Positions 1-12,500 of a stretch of DNA of 64,000 nt are shown piece after piece. Source of the stretch: Lineus longissimus (lineage: Eukaryota; Nemertea; Pilidiophora; Heteronemertea; Lineidae); contig NC_088312.1 of the NCBI RefSeq assembly GCF_910592395.1, positions 11,968,001-12,032,000 on the forward strand, written 5' to 3'. The notes under the pieces are model-generated. The model did not search any database. It worked only from the letters and a program-made list of their open reading frames with translations, and was not told the DNA's origin. The translations under genes were made by a program, and so were the position numbers. The stretch's first letter is position 1. Each line of letters begins with the position of its first letter.

Positions 1-800
1 GTCTGGCACTCCAACATTCATACATGTTTATCTGTCTGGCACTCCATCTGTCATACATGTCTATCTGTCTGGAATTCTATCTGTCATACATGTCTATCTG
101 TCTGGCACTCCATCTGTCATACATGTCTATCTGTCTAGTACTCCATCTGTCATACATGTCTATCTGTCTAGCATTCCAACTGTCATACATGTCTATCTGT
201 CTTCCTCTCTGTCTGACATATATGTCTATCATCTCCATCTCCCTAACATGTCTATTAGTTTAGCTCAATATCTGTCATACATGTCTAATCCCTCTGGCAC
301 ACCATCTACCGTATATGTTTATCTGTCTTCCTCTCCATCTGTCATAGATGTCTACCTATGTTGCTCTCCATCTGTCATAGATGTATATCTGTGTTGCTCT
401 CCATCTGTCATATATGTCTATCTGTGTTGCTCTCCATCTGTCATAGCTGTCTATCTGTGTTGCTCTCCATCTGTCATAGATGTCTATCTATGTTGCTCTC
501 CATCTGTCATAGATGTCTATCTGTGTATTGCTCTCCATTGTCATACATATCCATCTGTTTAGCTCCTCATCTGTCACACGTGTCTATCTATAGTCCACTC
601 CGAATCTGTCAAATATATTCAATGTCTAGCTTAAGATCAAACATGTCTGTATGTCTTACTTTTCATCTGTCATAGATGTCTATCTGTGTTGCTCTCCATC
701 TGTCATAGATGTCTATCTGTGTTGCTCTCCATTGTCATCCATATCCATCTGTTTAGCTGTAGTTCTTACTTTCCATCTGTCATCTATGCATAGGTCTCCG
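1..800. repeat. 33-bp minisatellite, two subfamilies
   Basis: This is a tandem repeat with a 33-bp period built on CTCCATCTGTCATA(C/G)ATGTCTAT. Copies from 1 to about 290 carry GTCTGGCACT and those from about 320 carry TGTTGCT, so two variants expanded separately. The period is a multiple of three, so long spurious open frames arise on the plus strand. It is cut by the window start and degenerates after about 730. Confidence 0.93.
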
Positions 801-830
801 TCTGACTCATCTGTCCTGTCCAGCTGCAGA

Positions 831-1619
831 TATTATAGTTGAATTGCAGGATAACTGTGTTACTTCCTCTGAGAAGATTTTCCCCTCAAGTAAGAATGAA
901 CCAATCAGAGAGATGCTGACATATTCGAAAATTGGGAGATTAATATATGACAATAAGTACCTCAAAGTCTTGAACATGTAAATTCAATTTCCTCTGTGGG
1001 GTTTCTTGACGTCTCTTGTCTGCCCTAGGTCTTTGATATTTGCTGCGAACATGTACCAGGATGTATCTTACATAGATTGTAATAATTATAAGATGAATGT
1101 TAGCAACAGGAAAACAATATCGTATCACAGTTTGAGTTTTAACTTTACAAATAAAATTTACTTCATGCGGTTGGTTTTAGTCATGCTACAGATAAATTCA
1201 GTGAGTTGATGTTAAAAAAAACCTACGACACCCGCTCAACTCTTTCGTTGATACCTTGAATTCACTATGGCACAAAAGTGAATAAACCTTTACATTTTGC
1301 CACATGTTACTTCTAATGGTGCATCAGATTTCTACTTTGGAGAAAGCCACAGAGTTGTCATTTTTGCCAGTACCTGTATAAGTTGTGAAAGTGGTTCAAT
1401 GTAAGACCCACTCAAGTCTTTTTCACTGCTAACTTATTTAACAGAATTTTAGTCACACCAATTAAAATATCAACGCATCTTGAAAGCCCAATAAGAAACC
1501 TGGGCTGTTAGGCCGCCGCAAATTAGAAAAAGCAATATTGCGGCACACTATGTTACTTGTGGCACACTATTTTACTCGTACGCTTGAGGCAGATCAATAC
1601 TGAACCGCAAACACTTCAG
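831..1619. other. non-coding, no recognised feature
   Basis: AT-rich single-copy-looking sequence. I see no exon, RNA gene or repeat family member in it. Confidence 0.5.
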
Positions 1620-1748
1620 ATGTTGGCGCAGACCCATCTAGCATGTCTAGTTTCCGCAGAAACCTCCCAAATGGATGCAGAGTTGTACTTCGTACCGGAA
1701 TATAAGAGTGAACCGTGTCTCAGTGATATCAAATTTATGGACGAGATG
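1620..1748 (+). CDS. sif: candidate upstream or alternative first exon of the sif/TIAM gene
   Basis: This is a 129-nt block without a stop, preceded by ...CACTTCAG and followed by GTATTT. It ends in phase 0 and so would join E1 in frame. It starts with ATG and contains further in-frame ATGs, so it could be an internal exon or a first coding exon. The encoded peptide ends CLSDIKFMDEM and is acidic. I do not recognise it, and it does not resemble the WH1-like N-terminus of insect SIF. The open frame continues upstream to 1557, and one other frame is also open over most of the block. It is supported only by phase and splice-like ends. Confidence 0.3.
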
Positions 1749-2297
1749 GTATTTCTTATTTCTTTTCGCATTCTTACTTGTCTTCTCAACTCTTGCCTAA
1801 TTTCGTGTTGTGTTAGTTATTGTCTATAAGGGAATGGAAGAAGTCCCGATACATATTTCTTAAACATTTCTTTTAAAGTTCTTAAAAGAGGTCTGTTCTG
1901 AGTTTGAACTTTTAAACATTGATAAATTCACATGAAAAATTGGTGGTTTTGGACATTTTCTTTTAACAAGCTAAAATCTTGCTGTTTGATTTTCGTTTAT
2001 GATTTTTTGAACAAAATTCTAACAAAGTGTTCAGCTGTGGTTGAATGTTAGCTCACACACAGAATATAAAGTTCGATTTCTTGTCAATTCGGAGCAGTCT
2101 GGTGTTGAGTAGAAAAAGTTATTCTTTAGAAATTTCAAATTCTTCTCTCAGTTCTCCCTTGCCTGACCACCTCTTGAAGTAGGCCTCATCTGCTAAAATC
2201 AAATGGTTCAATTTCTTTTTGTTGAGTTGAAAGTAAACCCCGACCCCAAGTATTTTTCCCATTTTGCACTATTCTGAAATTTCTTATCTTGTTTCAG
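1749..2297. other. presumed intron before E1
   Basis: AT-rich sequence ending in a good acceptor (ATCTTGTTTCAG). No other feature seen. Confidence 0.6.
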
Positions 2298-3510
2298 AAA
2301 TTGCGGGCGAAGAAGGCAACATCTGCTCCAAACTCTCCCGCGTCCAAACCGCGGCGGACGGTCTCGTCACCGGAAGATCTTGCCAGTACGAACGAACCCG
2401 GTACGAATAATAAACATGCCGATTATGGTCCTTACGATAACATTCCAGGGCATGGGCCGGTGGAGGGTACGGCGACATTGCCTTCCCGCATGCGACAGCA
2501 ACGGACTGGAAACGAAGCCAAGTTTGGCGACCAGGTGCATTTAGTTAATCAACCGCCTTCAAACGTGTCAGTTTATGATAACCTAAGCGCAACATTGCCA
2601 CGGAAAGGTGTAAAAGTTGACAACCCAGCTCTCAGGACAAAATATGCAACTCGACAACATAGTGATCCCACTCATGTGCCACCAAGTACTTCAGATACGT
2701 TTCCACGGAAATCTATCTTGAAAGTGAAACAGGATAATTTTACCCAGAATCCTCCTAGTCAAGTGAATAATTTATCGGCCACGAGATTGGGAACGTTGCA
2801 AAGTGATCTAAAAAGTGATAGACCCCCTATAGCTGCCAAACCCATAGTTGCCCCAAAACCTGCTCAACTTGGTGAAAAATGTGATAAAAAACCAAACGGA
2901 CAAATCGTTAAGGATAGCAGAAAGACAGGTTCTGGGGAGGTGACTAAAGACTTGTTACCAGTGTCGCAGCGGTCACATTCGCATTCTTCGGAGGGTTCAC
3001 CGGAATGGCCCGCACCGCCTGAACCCCTGTCCCCCTGCAGTCCGGATGTACCGGTTTACAATGCAACATTTGATAGTGATACCTTAAAACGTATGCTACA
3101 GTGCCTGCCACTCTCTCCGCAGGACAGGAACGATTATCACGATTTCGAAATATCACATTCCAATTTAGATTCGCCGGTGACGCAAAGTCAACCGGTATCG
3201 CCTATGTCTGCGCCATCCCCAACCGGGCCGCAATTTGAAAGTAAACCTGTGCTACAGCGAACTCAGAGTCTGCGCGGCAGACGCGATTCGAAAAATCTTG
3301 AGAATATCGCCCATGAGATTGAGTTAGAATTTCCTGTGGATAATCCTCCGGATCAAGAGATGCAAAAGAAGGGTGATAAGAGCAGGGATTATGACATGCG
3401 GACGCTCGGCGTTCAAGCGCGGGATAGCTACCCCGATTCTGGAATAAGTGGAATGACTTACGATACCATACAGTCGATGGATAGTAAGAAATCTGCAACT
3501 ATGCCTCCTG
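2298..3510 (+). CDS. sif: sif/TIAM exon E1: disordered Ser/Pro-rich N-terminal region
   Basis: The acceptor is TTGTTTCAG and the donor GTGAGT; the exon is 1213 nt, phase 0 in and phase 1 out, giving residues 1-404. It is low in hydrophobics and rich in S, P, T, K and D, so probably disordered. It opens [20 protein letters not shown], resembling the segment after the WH1 region of insect SIF. Short motifs recur: YDNIPGHGP...ATLPSR (about residue 47), [12 protein letters not shown] (about 92), [10 protein letters not shown], a Lys/Pro-rich SH3-ligand-like stretch [12 protein letters not shown] (about 184), and PDSGISG near the end, like the DSGIEGA of TIAM1. The ATG at 2289 spans the splice site and is unlikely to be a start. 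Length and codon bias make this one of the most secure exons despite low conservation. Confidence 0.9.
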
Positions 3511-6500
3511 GTGAGTATTACTCGAATAACTTCAGCTGAAAATGTAATCTTTTTCTTCACATCATATAAGCTGAACTATTGCAAAAGAAGTCAGTGCAAT
3601 CAGTTCTGCAGGTTTGAATCACCACCATGCCGTCAGAAGAAATCTGTATGCCTAAAGTTTCTCGGACTTTCTCAGGGAATCAATTGTCTTTAATTGTGGT
3701 AGATGTATGTGGCCAACATTCATCAAGTTTGGATCGTAACCAAGTTTGTTAAGCTGCATGCGAAATGTTGCTTTGCCTTAGGTGGGCAATTACGATGTCT
3801 TGGGCTAGTGGATGCATCGATTGATGTCTCCGTTGACTTTCTTGGGAGTTAGTTAACCTGATCGATGGTACCAGACGGGCGTTTGGCTGAGTTGCATGTA
3901 GTGTTGCAGATAGCTAAGGCAGAGGAGGCATGCATGCCAAACTATCTCCATTAGTGAAGAATCAATGGGCCTTCTAAGGGAATTGGGTTTTTAGTTAACC
4001 AGTTTGGCAAGTTCCGATTGCATCTCGGGACTGGAACCATCAGGCAGACAAGATATTGGCAAGAGAGCAACTTGGCATAAATCATTGTTGAATTAGTTGA
4101 GTGAGCCTAGGCTGGATTGATTGGGCATCATTTTGAATGGCTTAATCTAAAAGTCTTTGGGACTACCAGGGGAGAAGAGATTGGATGAGAGAATGGTGTT
4201 CATTCTGTGGTCACAATTCTGACTTTCAGTATTGCAGTTTCTGTGATGTCATCTTGGTGGTTTTCCCGGCCGTAGTCTTCAAATCGATTCCTCCTGGATC
4301 TAAGCTATGGTTGGTTGGGTGAGGCAGCAAAATAATTGGACGTTGCTACATGTACTCCACTTTTATGTGGAGTGGATTTGTCTGATGGATGTGTTGACTC
4401 TTGGCAAACGATATTGGTTTTTGTACTACGCATATTTAAATTGGTACAACTTGCTTTCTATGTGTGGAGTGAACATTTTGAGAATCTTTCCAACAGATTT
4501 ATCGAATGCAGCTCAAAATGTCTTTTCTTTACTCGATGGAGCTGCACAAAGTCAGGTCCTGAAGGAGGCATTGCTTTGGTCATTGCTTGGTGAACGTGTC
4601 CTTGTTTCAGAGGTTCAGCCAGGTGCAGAGCCCCCCTCCACAGATGACTGTATGAATCTTTCTCTGCACTCACAGTAGGAGAGTTTGTGATTTGGTTTTC
4701 TGCGTGGGACAATTAAATCGCTAATTTGAGCAGCGCATAAATGTAGCAGCACCCAGAATTACGCCATGTTTCTAACTCTTATTCATGACCACCATAAAAT
4801 TGCCCATTGTGGTAATATTCCTTCCCTAATGCCCCCTCGGTCTCATATATTCCCAAACGCAATATCCGTCCTAATAATATTCTCATTTCGTCTGCCGATA
4901 TTGGCACCAATGGGAATATGGTGGACAAGTAATTTTGTCATGATGTGTGTGAAGGTATGAGGCTTATGACCCCTTGAGGTGCAACATGGTCAAGATTACC
5001 TGACAGAAGATTGTGATTTATTGCGCCACTGCAAACCACCAACTTTCATGCTCTTTATAACTGTTTGAATGACTTCAGGTTCAGAATACTGCTTGATGTT
5101 TATAAACATTGAGTCAAAGCAGAAATCTATGAGATCACCTTAACATTTTTGGCCATCATCACCTACTTTAATAGTCCTCTTCGTCCCAAGAACAGGCAAT
5201 AGGGCTTCAATCTTCAGTCTCAAACCAGTTCGGTCAGCAGCCTGTCTGTGGATGTTTCCCCAGGTCAGACTAAGCCGCCTGATCCCCTTTACTACTGTAT
5301 GTCTCCAGGTCTTTTGGATGGCCTTGATTTCTTTTCCCATTGGCTGTCCAATGTAGTGCTATCCTTGGGAGTGTGCCTGGTGGAATTCGGCACACTTGTC
5401 CCAGCCAGCTCCAGCAATGCCTAGGCTTGAGCAGAGATCTAAGAGATCACCTTATTCCTTTTTGTCACACATTGTATTTTATATCTGTCCATAAAACCTC
5501 CTTTCAAGAAAAAACTACTTGTCACCTATTTTATCATCATGGTGCATTTTTGTTTCAGGTCTTGGTGTCTTAGCTCAGGTAAAACGAAAGGGCAGCAAGG
5601 GCAATCACGGTAGCTTAGGCCGCCATGGGACAGATCAACTAGATGTCCGACCATATCTTCCTTCCTCTGAGGTGAGTAATGAGGATAATCCTAAGACCCA
5701 AAGCACAGGCTGGTCCAACACACTGATGGACATGCACAGGTCCACCACCCTCAAACTAAAAGCACTTTAGGTCTAATCGATGGAGAATCTTTCTCGAGGA
5801 AAAGTGAGACCAAGATACTGCAATTCAGTTTGGTAGTTTTTGCTCAAGAGCTATAGTTTTGTGAAATAAAATCGGGAGCAATTTGAGCCAAACGAGAAAC
5901 CGAATTGGAACAACTGTTTAGTTACTTCTAGCTTCATTTCACAAAACTACTGGACAGAATCCAGCTATTTCTGTGTCATCTTTCCTCTAGAAAGACTCTC
6001 CATTCACTGATACTGAGTTTTTGGTTTCTGGGTGCTGGAATAACGGATGTTTGGTTTTTTGCGCCACACTGTATAGGATATGTTGGCTTGCACGTTTTCA
6101 AAGAAAATGATGATAATCCTACAGGATAGCCTAAATCAAATTGATAGAACCAACAAACAGAAAAATTGGGAGGCATTATGATGGAAACCCTTGATAGTTC
6201 AATATCGTTTGACCCTATACCTGCAATCGACCAACCCATCACCATCGCCGTGTCCCTAAAGTTCCGGTCCATCTCTGCAAATCATCACAGAAACGAGACA
6301 AATAAATACTTTGAATTGGTCGGTGATTGTGTGGGTCAGTATGGTTACCATGACAACCACTCTGGAGGATTCCTAACCCTGGCTGGTAGCTGAGGAGAGA
6401 CACAGTTGGGACCAAATTATTATCAGTCAAAAAAGCATCCCGCAACTAAAGATTTTTCCTGTAGCGACCTCATGATCTCTTGAGACAAAATATCTTGCTT

Positions 6501-9500
6501 GCAGAGGTCATCAAGAGTGCCTGTAGTCATTGCGATGTGCAAGAAAATAAAAACAACCAATACAGGGGGAAAGGGGTTATCTGTGCCAATGTCTTGTTAT
6601 AAAATAAAATGCCCATTCCGAATCCCGACAGGCAATTTTGGATCTGTGTCCCATCCCGAAAAATCAAGGCCATTGTTTGGTGTAGCTTAGTGTCCCATAT
6701 CTGTTTTTAAGAACCCACCTATCTGTTTCAGATTTCCTGTGATGAAGATAGTGATGATGAAGAAAGTGACAGTAGCATTCACACTCTGCCTTCCGAATCA
6801 CAGTCCGCCATGGCAAAACGAACGGGTGCAATACGCAAAGCTGGGTAAGTGTCAATAGCATTTACACCCTGCCTTCCGAATCATCGCCTGCCATGGCAAA
6901 ACGAACGGGTGCAATATGCAAAGCAGGGTAAGTGAGAGAAGCGTTCACACTCTGCCTTCCGAATCACAGTCCGCCATGGCAAAACAAACGGGTACAATAG
7001 GCAAAGCTTGGTAAGTGAGAGAAGCATTCACATTCTGCCTTCCGAATCACAGTCCGCCATGGCAAAACGAACGGGTGCAATACGCAAAGCTTGGTAAGTG
7101 AGAGAAGTATTTACACTCTGCCTTCCAAATCACAGTCCGCCGCCATGGCAAAACGAACGGGTGAAATACGCAAAGCTGGGTAAGTGAGAGAAGCATTCAC
7201 ACTCTGCCTTCCAAATCACAGTCCGCCGCCATGGCAAAACGAACGGGTGAAATACGCAAAGCTGGGTAAGTGAGAGAAGCATTCACACTCTGCCTTCCGA
7301 ATCACAGTCCGCCATGGCAAAACGAACGGGTGCAATACGCAAAGCTTGGTAAGTGAGAGAAGTATTTACACTCTGCCTTCCAAATCACAGTCCGCCATGG
7401 CAAAACGAACGGGTGCAATACGCAAAGCTGGGTAAGTGTCAATAGCATTTACACCCTGCCTTCCGAATCATCGCCTGCCATGGCAAAACGAACGGGTGCA
7501 ATATGCAAAGCAGGGTAAGTGAGAGAAGCGTTCACACTCTGCCTTCCGAATCACAGTCCGCCATGGCAAAACAAACGGGTACAATAGGCAAAGCTTGGTA
7601 AGTGAGAGAAGCATTCACATTCTGCCTTCCGAATCACAGTCCGCCATGGCAAAACGAATGGGTGCAATACGCAAAGCTTGGTAAGTGAGAGAAGTATTTA
7701 CACTCTGCCTTCCAAATCACAGTCCGCCGCCATGGCAAAACGAACGGGTGAAATACGCAAAGCTGGGTAAGTGAGAGAAGCATTCACACTCTGCCTTCCA
7801 AATCACAGTCCGCCGCCATGGCAAAACGAACGGGTGAAATACGCAAAGCTGGGTAAGTGAGAGAAGCATTCACACTCTGCCTTCCGAATCACAGTCCGCC
7901 ATGGCAAAACGAACGGGTGCAATACGCAAAGCTTGGTAAGTGAGAGAAGTATTTACACTCTGCCTTCCAAATCACAGTCCGCCATGGCAAAACGAACGGG
8001 TGCAATACGCAAAGCTGGGTAAGTGAGAGAAGCATTCACACTCTGCCTTCCGAATCACAGTCCGCCATGGCAAAACGAACGGGTGCAATACGCAAAGCTT
8101 GTTAAGTGAGAGAAGTACTTACACTCTGCCTTCCAAATCACAGTCCGCCATGGCAAAACAAATGGGTGCAATACGCAAAGCTTGGTAAGTGAGAGTAGCA
8201 TTCACATTCTGCCTTCCGAATCAATGTCTGCCATGGCGAAACGAACGGGTGAAATATGCAAAGCTTGGTATGTGAGAGAAGTATTCACACTCTGCCTTCC
8301 GAATCACCGTCCGCCATGGAAAAACGAACAGGTGCAATACGCAAAGCTTGGTAAGTGAGAGAAGCGTTCACACTCTGCCTTCAGAATCACAGTCCGCCAT
8401 GGCAAAACGAATGGGTGCAATACGCAAAGCTTGGTAAGTGAGAGAAATATTCACACTCTGCCTTCCGAATCACAGTCCGCCATGGCAAAACGAACGGGTG
8501 CAATACGCAAAGCTTGGTAAGTGAGAGAAGCGTTCACACTCTGCCTTCCGAATCACAGTCCGCCATGGCAAAACGAACCAGTGCATTACGCAAAGCTGGG
8601 TAAGGAAATATATGAGTCAGGCTGTTAGGAAATGGATGTCTATCAGTTTCATATTGAGTTGTCCTTTTCCTCTTCTTCTCCTTCTTCTCCACTGCTGCTT
8701 GTAGATGTGCAGCCGGTTGTATTTGGTGCCGGTGAAAGATCATGCTTTGGCAGGATTTGAGGTCCTCAGTCCGGATTGTTGGACAGTACATTTACATCTA
8801 GACAAAGACTTCAGGATCATTTATAATCTAATTTGGGGGACCATATGCCAAACAACTAGCAAAAAGTTTCAAGGAAGCCATTGTATCCAAGAAATGAGAC
8901 CGGTGTCTACCGAAAGTCTGTAGAGGTCAGCAAGCGTGAAATGGCAATTCAGCGAACCATTGGGTTATTTCATTCAGGCTCAATTTCAAAATCACCTGTT
9001 CATCTTGTCTCATTGCTGGTCCCACTTCCAGCATCACCAATTGACTCTTAACTCCCTGGGTCCATTAACAGTCTCACCATCTCATATCCCCTTTACCCGG
9101 CCCTACCATCAGCCTATAATGGCTCAATTATCCAGTACCTCTTTAGCTCGATCCGGAGGTATATTTCTTCATCAAGCCCAGACGATTATCGGATCTTTGC
9201 CAGGTTCATTGACCATTCTAGAGATGTGCTATTAATTCTTGGTCTTGTCTGACTTATTGGTGTCTGGCTGTAGGACTGCATGACTGCGGGACGTGAATTT
9301 GAATTACGTTAGACTTTACTGTTTCCCTTCCCTTTCAGCTGGTTAGTGGTTAAGAACTGGCTAATGCGTAAGAAGCGTCGAATAGAACTTGCGCCCAAGC
9401 GAACGTGGAAAAAATATTGGGTGTGCCTCAAAGGCACGGTGCTACTCTTCTTTCTCTGTGATGATCATGGCGAGGTCAGACCTGATGCAATACCACGCCA

Positions 9501-12500
9501 CCTTCTGGGTAAGTGAAATATTGCTGTTTGCCAACTGTTTGAGGTTGGCTGTGAAGGAACCTGCCTCGCTTCTCTTTAAAGCCTTTCCTGTGGTAACACA
9601 CTGTCAGGTGCACTGATGCCATCTTTGAATCAAAGAGTGAACTTAGATTTCTTGATAGTCTTTAGAATTTCAGCTAGTTTTATCTCTTAATGGGAAATAC
9701 TCGACCCAGTAAACCTCACAATGGGTGATATGACATGATATGAGTGAAGACTAGCAAATGTTTTTATTTATGTTTATCCAAAACTCCATGTACATTTACA
9801 CGAGGCCTGTCTGTCTGCGCAAAATTGAAGTCAGAGAAGTTGCTAGTCTTTATTCAATATCCATTAGTACTTGGTACTTTATTTGTAAACAATGGTAAAT
9901 GAGAACTATCAAGAAGAATACTTCTGCAAGCACAGCAACTTTCATGTAGAATTACAAATACTTTCTAGACCTTTTAGCGATGTGAGATTTTAGCGAGGTA
10001 TTTCTTGCCTTTTTCCAGTGATAGAAAGTGGCATTGCTCAAGCTGTCCCCGAGCATCCCAAGAGAGAATATATCTTTGCTCTCAGTACGGCCTATGGGGA
10101 CGCATACCTCTTCCAGGTAAGTGACAATATCGCATTCACGACCTACGCGCTGAGTAGTGCGTTAATGACGCGCCAATGACGCAATTTACAGAATGACAAT
10201 TGTGATTTCAACTGTAAACCCTTAACTCTTTCAATGCCAGCCCTATTTTAAAGTTATTCCCCCATCTTGCCAGCATTTTTGCCATTTTTACCACTTTTTT
10301 GTAGCAGGAGCTGGGGGCCCTCTTTGGCGCCCTCGACCATGCCCTCGGCCACGTGCAGCTTTATTCCCACCTGCAGCAGGCTGCGCCCCCTGCCCACCAT
10401 CACCTGAGTCATTGTCACTACTACGTATATCATTACCCATTACCATTATCATTATCAAACTGCCTGGTCATCATCACCATCAGAATCAGGCTGATCACGC
10501 TAATTGATCTCAAATTAGTCTATCTTCACCAATTCACCTGACGCGAAATACCCACTTCCTGGGGACGAGATTGAACCGATTGCTTCTGAGAACACTTCCG
10601 AAGACATGGCGGGAGGTTTAAATCAACGTAGAATCAATAGTTTGGTTTACGTTTTGATGGGTAGAAGGAAACACTGAGATAACGTTTTGAAACGTTATTG
10701 ACAGTTTATCGACCTATTTTCAATAACGTTTTAAAACGTTATCGGCATTGAAAGAGTTAAAACTCTGATCACTCACAAATTCACAAATCTAATCTCGCCC
10801 TTCCTTCCAGGCGCAGTCCTTGACGGAGCAAGATAACTGGATCTGCGCTATTCACTCAGCCTGTGCGTCATCCTTCGCCCGACAGCACGGAAAAGACAAC
10901 ACACTCAAGCTGCTTAAATCAGAGACACTCAAGTTAGAAAATAGTATAGATATGGTAAGTTAGATTATTGTACCAAAAAGGTCAGATTCTACTATTGGCA
11001 TTGACAATATTGACACATTTTTGCTCCAGTGGTTATTTGGTAATTGAGATTTACCAGATTTACCTAATAAAAATCATGGTTGGTTTTAAATTTTGTTAAA
11101 GCAGATCATCCAAGGGTACCGACCGCAAAAGGAGGTAATTAAAAAAATTACCAAATAACGATGGGACGGGAATGAGTTTTGTTGGGGAAGTGACCAAACA
11201 ATTGCTGTTGTGAAGGCTGACTGAATAAGTTTTAAAGTTTGCAATCCGAGAGTAGCCATCAGAATCAAATCTGTTTCCAAAATAGCTCTGAAAATCTAAG
11301 CTGAGCGTCATTATTACAATATAGCTCTATAGACAATATTGTGCGTTATTAATGTAAGTAGGAGGAAACCGGAGACTCCGGTGGAAACATAAGCTGTTGA
11401 AGAGAGTCTGTCTCTATCACATGAGTGTACCTGGCCGGGAATTGAACCAAGGACCTCAGAGGTGACAGGGGCTGATGTTTCCACTGCACCACTCCGACAG
11501 CTCAAGAGGAAATTAGGTGGTAGGTGCTCCTTCAAGGTGTAAAACTGAGTTTGGGACTTTAGCCTTGCGAAACCAAACACCTGATACCATGAATCTTCCA
11601 TTCCGCAGGACGTCAAAATGAAGAAAATGGCTGAACTTCAGATGTCCGTCGTTCAGGATCCGCGGAGCAAAACCGCCATCGCTAAACAAATCGCACAATG
11701 GGACGAGAATCTGGAGAAGCTGTACGTGGAGCAGTTTCGGTTTCGATGCTACGTAGCTTCGCTACAGGGCACAGAGCTTCCTAACCCTAAGGTAGGTGGC
11801 GGGTCCGAGGGTTGAGAAAGGGGGGGGGGCAAATTGAAATGTATAGGGAAACTAGAGAAACGGTATTGTCTATGGAACGATCCAGGTATCCGTCGTTAGA
11901 ACGCAAAGTTGTGTTTCTACTACTCCCGAGTTATAGGCTACTCCTGTTCTGTTTCCATCCATCCAATGGTCATTTTTTTTACGATTCTATCTGTCGGTTG
12001 CCATATCTACGCAGTGTCTTGTTGCCAACTTGGTGTGTCTTCTTAATTAACCCCATTAAGCTCTGTGGGGCTAATCCAAACACGGGCTAAACAAGAGTTG
12101 CACAGTACATTTAAGGAAGTTAATAACCCATTTTAGAACCCGTCCACGCAGAATAAACAAAAATGATAATTTGACCTACAGCAGTATCTATTATCGTGTC
12201 TGTTACCAACACACTGGCTTATTTCGGAATACAGTATAGATCTCGGTGCTAGGCAGATTTTTCTACACTTTGACTAAGACACTGGTCTCAAACAGACACA
12301 GACATTAGGAATATATTTGCGATGTCATAAAAAACAATCTTTCCCATTCTGGGAGATCATCCACTTTTAACTTCCAGTTCCATGTACAGTCGAACCTCTC
12401 TATTAAGGACACCTGCGGGACTGACATGTGCTGTCCTTAATAGAGAGGTGTCCTGATTAGAGATGTCAAATTGAATGGAAACACCCAATTTGGGACCAAA

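Noticed and set aside
4307-4678. 123-codon plus-strand frame in intron E1-E2
   Set aside because: No family resemblance, two other frames are equally open, and skipping it gives perfect E1-E2 phase.
6775-8604. Tandem protein-repeat domain encoded by the array
   Set aside because: 83- and 86-bp periods shift the frame by two each time and every unit contains stops within GTAAGTGAG.
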